DNA of 64,000 nucleotides from RGIG5612 sp050944475 (lineage in GTDB: Bacteria > Bacillota > Clostridia > Lachnospirales > Lachnospiraceae). The position numbers were made by a program, and so were the translations under genes. Of the stretch, positions 59,855 through 64,000 are shown one piece after another. The stretch spans positions 62,001 to 126,000 of the forward strand of contig JBMNRD010000005.1 of assembly GCA_050944475.1 (NCBI GenBank). Direction: 5' to 3'. How positions within the stretch are numbered: the stretch's first letter is position 1; every line of letters begins with the position of its first letter. The notes beneath the pieces were generated by a model, which saw nothing but the letters and a program-made list of their open reading frames with translations, made no database searches and had not been told where the DNA came from.

Positions 59855-60813
59855 AGGATATAAGAATTTCAGTTATCATACCCGTCTATAATATTCAGGA
59901 ATACCTGCCGATGTGCCTCGACTCCTGCCAAAGGCAGTCATATGATAATGTGGAATTTATTTGTGTCAATGACGGAAGCACGGACTCCTCTCCGAAAATA
60001 GCCGGCCGATATGCTGCGCAAAACGGGCGCTTTAAAGTGATTCATAAAGAGAACGGCGGCCTGTCATCCGCAAGGAATGCGGGACTTGAGGCGGCTACGG
60101 GAAATTGGGTAATGTTCCTTGACGGGGACGACTGCCTGAAAGACGGAGCTGTTGAAACTCTTGCGAAGGTCATAGAAGACAGCCGCGGAGCGGAGATTAT
60201 AATTTTTTCCGCGGACACATTTCCGTCATCCATAGATGAGGAAAAATGGTTTAAAAAGACGTTGCAGTTTGAGAGTGTTTTTTATGACAGCTTCAGTCCG
60301 AAGGTGTTGTTTGAAGAGAGGGGAGCGATGCCCTTTGTGTGGCGCCATGCGTACTGCGCCGCCCTCCTGGCAAGATCAGGGGTTCGTTTCGACGAGGGTG
60401 TGAGGTATGGGGAGGATGTGATATTTCCCATGAGCATTTTCCCGCAGGCGGAAGGCTTTGCGTTTACGGATAAATGTCTTTACAACTATAGACTGAACAG
60501 GGAGGGTTCTCTGACCGGGAATATTTTTGCCGATGCGGACAGGGTAGTATGGAATCATATAGAGACGATAAGGCATGTGGCGGATTTCTGGCAAGAGAAG
60601 GGCTGGATAAATAAGTATGGAGAGCATTTCCTTTTTTGGACAATGAAGTTTGTCATATTGAAAATTCGAAAGCTTAAGGGCGCGCAAAGAAAGGCGAGGA
60701 CTAAGGAGTTTTTTGACGATATTATTTTCGGTTATGGACTTGAAAAGTACAGAAGGAAGTTGAACCTTACAGGCATGGCCATGTGGCTGTGCCTTGTAAT
60801 AATGAAAGGATAA
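59851..60813 (+). CDS. GT2-family glycosyltransferase
   Basis: The 320-residue GT-A enzyme has ISVIIPVYNIQEYLPMCLDS, CVNDGSTDSSPKI and FLDGDDCL (DxD). It lies between another GT2 and glf in a tightly overlapping operon. A galactofuranosyl transferase role is possible because glf follows, but this is inference. Confidence 0.9.
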   Translation: MKDIRISVIIPVYNIQEYLPMCLDSCQRQSYDNVEFICVNDGSTDSSPKIAGRYAAQNGRFKVIHKENGGLSSARNAGLEAATGNWVMFLDGDDCLKDGAVETLAKVIEDSRGAEIIIFSADTFPSSIDEEKWFKKTLQFESVFYDSFSPKVLFEERGAMPFVWRHAYCAALLARSGVRFDEGVRYGEDVIFPMSIFPQAEGFAFTDKCLYNYRLNREGSLTGNIFADADRVVWNHIETIRHVADFWQEKGWINKYGEHFLFWTMKFVILKIRKLKGAQRKARTKEFFDDIIFGYGLEKYRRKLNLTGMAMWLCLVIMKG

Positions 60814-60819
60814 GCCAAT

Positions 60820-61932
60820 ATGTATGATTATCTGATTGTGGGGGCCGGACTTTACGGAGCGGTCTGCGCAAGACAGTTGACCGATGCAGGCAAGAGTTGT
60901 CTCATAGTTGAAAAAAGAAACCACATCGGGGGAAATGTCTATACTGAGAGAGTTGCCGGGATAAATGTTCATGTATACGGAGCACATATTTTTCACACCA
61001 ATGATACCCGGGTGTGGGAGTACGTCAACAGGTTTGCCGACTTTAACAGATATACCAACAGTCCGGTGGCCAATTACAAGGGGGAAATATACAACCTGCC
61101 CTTCAATATGAATACTTTCAACAGAATGTGGGGTGTTGTCACGCCCGAGCAGGCCGGGGAAAAGATTGCCGCACAGGTTGCGGAGGCCGGAATCATCCGT
61201 CCGAAAAACCTTGAGGAGCAGGCAATAAGTTTAGTGGGCCGGGATATCTATGAGAAACTGATAAAGGGTTATACCATGAAACAATGGGGCCGTCCGTGCA
61301 GTGAGCTCCCCGCCTTTATAATACAAAGGCTTCCGGTAAGATTTACATATGACAACAACTATTATGATGCACGCTATCAAGGTATTCCGATAGGCGGATA
61401 TACCGATATGGTCAGGAACATAATAGGAGATGTGGAGGTAAGGACGGGAACGGATTATCTCCAAAATAAAGAAGAGCTTGATAAAACAGCCCGCCGCGTT
61501 ATATTCACCGGTCCGATTGACGAATATTATGATTACAGGTTCGGTCATTTGCAATACAGGACGGTATCATTCGAGACGGAGTTGCTGAGCGAAGCGAATT
61601 TTCAGGGGAATGCCGTTGTGAATTATACGGACGGGGATACTCCGTTTACCAGGATTATTGAGCATAAATGGTTTGAATTCGGCAGGGATTCGGAAGGCAA
61701 AGAGCTTCCCTCAACGGTAATCAGCCGGGAGTACAGCACCGAATGGAAGCCCGGGGACGAGCCGTACTATCCGGTAAATGATGAGGTAAATAATGCGCTG
61801 TATGAAAAGTACAGCAAGCTGGCCGCTGGGGAGGATAATGTTTTCTTCGGAGGCAGGCTGGGAGAGTATAAATACTATGACATGGACTGTGTGATTGGAA
61901 AGGCGTTGACTTTTTGTTCAAATATGATATAA
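60820..61932 (+). CDS. glf: UDP-galactopyranose mutase
   Basis: The 370-residue flavoenzyme interconverts UDP-galactopyranose and UDP-galactofuranose, supplying Galf for surface glycans. YLIVGAGLYGAVCARQL binds FAD, EKRNHIGGNVYTE and HVYGAHIFHTND follow, and GYTMKQWGR and YYPVNDEVNNALY carry substrate-binding Arg and Tyr residues. The length is typical. The promoter of the next gene is embedded in its 3' end. Confidence 0.96.
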   Translation: MYDYLIVGAGLYGAVCARQLTDAGKSCLIVEKRNHIGGNVYTERVAGINVHVYGAHIFHTNDTRVWEYVNRFADFNRYTNSPVANYKGEIYNLPFNMNTFNRMWGVVTPEQAGEKIAAQVAEAGIIRPKNLEEQAISLVGRDIYEKLIKGYTMKQWGRPCSELPAFIIQRLPVRFTYDNNYYDARYQGIPIGGYTDMVRNIIGDVEVRTGTDYLQNKEELDKTARRVIFTGPIDEYYDYRFGHLQYRTVSFETELLSEANFQGNAVVNYTDGDTPFTRIIEHKWFEFGRDSEGKELPSTVISREYSTEWKPGDEPYYPVNDEVNNALYEKYSKLAAGEDNVFFGGRLGEYKYYDMDCVIGKALTFCSNMI

Positions 61933-61933
61933 T
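61906..61933 (+). promoter_or_regulatory. Internal promoter at the 3' end of glf
   Basis: TTGACT (61906-61911), a 16-bp spacer and TATAAT (61928-61933) form a near-consensus promoter, 31 bp before the start of the LicC/LicA-like gene. It allows that gene to be expressed independently of the operon. Confidence 0.7.
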
Positions 61934-61963
61934 GCTTCCATTAATTTGAACAAGAGGAGACCA

Positions 61964-63742
61964 ATGCTATCAATTACAGAGTTTAACATTCTTAATTATT
62001 TAAGGCAGAACACTTACGAAAACCAAAGGAAACTTGCAGATTATCTCGGAGTTTCCCTTGGCAAGTGTAATTATAATCTCAGGGCTCTTATTCAAGAGGG
62101 ACTTGTTTCAACAGATTACAATTTAACAGAGGCAGGGCAAAAGGCGCTTGCGCCGCACAGGGTGGAAAATGCCGTTATCATGGCGGCCGGCATGTCCCAG
62201 AGATTTGCGCCCCTTTCCTATGAGAGGCCGAAAGGGCTGCTTGTTGTGAAGGGAGAGGTGCTTATTGAGCGGCAAATAGAGCAACTTAAGGAAGCCGGAA
62301 TAAATGACATCACCCTGGTGGTGGGTTATATGAAGGAACAATTCTTCTATTTGCATGAAAAGTATGATGTGGATATTGTGGTAAATGAAGACTATTACCG
62401 CTATAACAACACCTCCACGCTGATTCTTGTGACAGAGCGTCTTGGCAACACTTATATTTGCTCCTCTGACAATTATTTTGTTGACAATCCTTTTGAACAG
62501 TATGTTTATGATGCATATTATTCGGCCGTATTTTTTCCGGGTGAGGCACAGGACGGCGAGTTCGGTCTGATTACGGATACGAAGGATATAATAACAGGCA
62601 TATGCCATGAGCCGGTGGACATGTGGTGCATGCTGGGACATGTATATTTTGACAAAGCTTTTTCCGCCGCATTTTCCAAAATCCTTAAGGCGGAGTATGA
62701 GGAACCTTCCACAAGGTCTCTGCTGTGGGAATCTGTTTATGAAAAACACTTGGACAAACTGAAGATGCGAATCCGTCGTTACGATAATGACAAGATGTTT
62801 GAATTTGATTCCGTAAAAGAACTGAGGCAGTTTGACGAGAGGTATCTTGACAGCAACAGCTCCCGGATTTTCAAAAACATCTGCCGGATACTTGATTGCG
62901 AGGAGGATGACATCTGCAATATTGAGGTTTTGAAGAAGGGCCTTACAAATCTTTCCTTTGCCTTTGACGTGTTTGGAAAACGATATGTTTACCGTCATCC
63001 CGGCCTCGGAACCGAAAAGATTATAAACCGACAAAGCGAGGCCTTCTCGGAAGAGGTCGCAAGCCGGCTGGGGCTTGACAGTACGCTGATTTACATTGAT
63101 AAGCATGAGGGTTGGAAAATATCCCACTATATCGAAAATGCCGGAATACTTGACTATCATAACCCCGCTCAGGTTGAGCAGGCCATAGGCCTTATGAGAA
63201 AGCTGCATGATGCAAAAGTAAAGTCGGATTTTGACTTTGATTTTTGGCAGGGAACCTTGGACCTCATCGACAAGACAAAGGAATCCCACAAGGATTTCGA
63301 GGATTTTGACACTCTCAGGGCGCAGATAGAACTATTGTATGAAAAGACGCAAAAGGACAATGTGCCCTGGGTATTATGTCATTGCGACTGTTACGAGCCA
63401 AATTTTCTGATTGACGAGGAAGGGAATATGACCCTGATTGACTGGGAATATTCGGGAAATGACGATCCGTCCAGTGATATGGGCACATTTATATGTTGCT
63501 CGGACTATACCTATGAAGAGGCGCTTTGGGTACTGGAACTTTATCATGGCGGAAAGCCCGACAGAAAACAGTTGCGCCATGACCTTGCGTACATAGCCAT
63601 AGCTTCCTACCACTGGTATATATGGGCGATATATCAGGAATCGCTTGGAAACGCCGTTGGGGAATTTCTCTTTATCTGGTATAAATATGCGAAAGAATAT
63701 ATGAAGCATGCGATGGACATGTATGAAGAGGATGAAATATGA
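61964..63742 (+). CDS. Three-domain winged-helix / LicC-like cytidylyltransferase / LicA-like choline kinase fusion
   Basis: Residues of about 1-65 form a MarR-like winged helix (ITEFNILNYLRQNTYENQRKLADYLGV). Residues of about 68-300 are a nucleotidyltransferase with AVIMAAGMSQRFAPLSYERPK and SSDNYFVDNPF, as in LicC. Residues of about 315-590 are an aminoglycoside-phosphotransferase/choline-kinase fold with KGLTNLSFAF, CHCDCYEPNFL (catalytic loop) and LIDWEYSGNDDPSSDMG, as in LicA. Together they could turn choline (or a similar alcohol) into CDP-choline for glycan decoration. I chose the ATG at 61964, 5 bases after AAGAGGAG; a TTG at 61946 precedes that site. No LicD transferase is in the window. 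Another CDP-alcohol is possible. Confidence 0.85.
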   Translation: MLSITEFNILNYLRQNTYENQRKLADYLGVSLGKCNYNLRALIQEGLVSTDYNLTEAGQKALAPHRVENAVIMAAGMSQRFAPLSYERPKGLLVVKGEVLIERQIEQLKEAGINDITLVVGYMKEQFFYLHEKYDVDIVVNEDYYRYNNTSTLILVTERLGNTYICSSDNYFVDNPFEQYVYDAYYSAVFFPGEAQDGEFGLITDTKDIITGICHEPVDMWCMLGHVYFDKAFSAAFSKILKAEYEEPSTRSLLWESVYEKHLDKLKMRIRRYDNDKMFEFDSVKELRQFDERYLDSNSSRIFKNICRILDCEEDDICNIEVLKKGLTNLSFAFDVFGKRYVYRHPGLGTEKIINRQSEAFSEEVASRLGLDSTLIYIDKHEGWKISHYIENAGILDYHNPAQVEQAIGLMRKLHDAKVKSDFDFDFWQGTLDLIDKTKESHKDFEDFDTLRAQIELLYEKTQKDNVPWVLCHCDCYEPNFLIDEEGNMTLIDWEYSGNDDPSSDMGTFICCSDYTYEEALWVLELYHGGKPDRKQLRHDLAYIAIASYHWYIWAIYQESLGNAVGEFLFIWYKYAKEYMKHAMDMYEEDEI

Positions 63743-63801
63743 AATCCGATGATATGGGGCAGAAAATAGAGATAGCAGCCGTCCGATTTCTTGATGTGTA
63801 G
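63739..63801 (+). pseudogene. Interrupted gene start following the LicC/LicA-like gene
   Basis: An ATG overlapping the previous stop (ATGA) opens a 20-codon frame beginning MKSDDMGQKIEIAA and ending at TAG (63799-63801). The 4-bp overlap is the same coupling used elsewhere in this operon, so this looks like the 5' end of a real next gene. Its continuation was replaced by AT-rich DNA from about 63780. Confidence 0.5.
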
Positions 63802-64000
63802 TAGTACTGTTTTCGTGATTGAATAAGGCTAAAGCTTTTGGATAGTTCTTGAAGATTTTTCTTTTTGTTTCACTTTCTTTTATTTTTTTAATTTCTGATT
63901 CTTCAAAGATGTCAAAATTGTAAAATCATTTTTGGCTTTTGCGTCTAGTTGGGCAAATTCTTCTTTGAGTTTATTTTTTTCGACTTTGACATCTTTCATT
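63785..64000 (-). pseudogene. AT-rich, frameshifted coding remnant at the window edge
   Basis: The minus strand reads KDVKVEKNKLKEEFAQLDAK from about 63997, then shifts frame near 63920 and continues FDIFEESEIKKIKESETK, then KIFKNYPKALALFNHENSTTT, before meeting the polysaccharide operon. Base composition is far more AT-rich than the preceding 30 kb. It looks like the 3' end of a degraded foreign gene, possibly from a mobile element that continues beyond the window; the family was not recognised. Confidence 0.45.

Noticed and set aside
62123..63289. 388-codon minus-strand open frame
   Set aside because: It is antisense to the well-supported LicC/LicA-like fusion gene, and its sequence shows no recognisable domain.

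Overview
The window looks like a chromosomal segment of an anaerobic, Gram-positive-type Clostridia bacterium (Firmicutes) with roughly 50% GC. The evidence is the gene order priA-def-fmt-rsmB-rlmN-stp-stk-rsgA-rpe, a PASTA-domain Ser/Thr kinase, the CBS/DRTGG type of Mn-dependent pyrophosphatase, the single-chain GlyRS, strong AGGAGG ribosome binding sites, frequent TTG/GTG starts and several oxygen-sensitive Fe-S enzymes. I cannot fix the family or genus. No rRNA, CRISPR array or complete insertion sequence was seen.

Layout. 1-10.4 kb: a 5'-truncated Mrp-type Fe-S carrier, a phosphoribosyltransferase, a membrane-anchored DUF4015 protein, a CofE-like protein, a cupin, tRNA-Val and tRNA-Met, the pyrophosphatase with a 12-codon leader ORF, and two membrane-anchored alpha/beta hydrolases, one behind an autoregulated-looking TetR gene. 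10.4-15.4 kb: a minus-strand three-gene operon (NuoE-like, NuoF-like, and a GltD-type flavoprotein with many Fe-S centres) that best fits an Stn-type electron-bifurcating transhydrogenase. It is preceded by a promoter-to-terminator unit that may be a small RNA or an attenuator. 15.4-35.9 kb: a housekeeping block of GlyRS, UppP, FtsK/SpoIIIE, PriA, Def, Fmt, RsmB, RlmN, Stp/Stk, RsgA, Rpe, QueA, LeuS and a CNNM/CorC protein.

36.0-44.2 kb and 57.6-63.7 kb hold two halves of a surface-polysaccharide locus. The first has rfbABDC (dTDP-L-rhamnose), an initiating sugar-phosphate transferase, a Wzx-type flippase and two GT2 enzymes. The second has a Wzy/ligase-like membrane protein, two GT2 enzymes, UDP-galactopyranose mutase, and a three-domain winged-helix/LicC/LicA-like protein predicting phosphocholine-type decoration. 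Between the halves lie ychF-lgt and an accessory island.

The island (44.3-55.2 kb) is the most interesting part. A divergent TetR gene faces a one-directional cluster: a TIGR04076-like protein, an OFA-type MFS transporter, a CocE/NonD-type acyl hydrolase, a nitroreductase-family flavoprotein, an alpha/beta hydrolase, a cytoplasmic DMSO-reductase-family molybdenum enzyme, a short two-cluster ferredoxin subunit and a DUF4213/DUF364 protein, ending at a strong terminator. It contains decayed gene remnants, including a second copy of the TIGR04076-like gene. I infer an uptake-hydrolysis-redox (or hydroxyl-transfer) pathway for an esterified, possibly phenolic, compound that I cannot match to a described system. 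At the right edge the polysaccharide operon is broken by an AT-rich, frameshifted fragment of foreign appearance.
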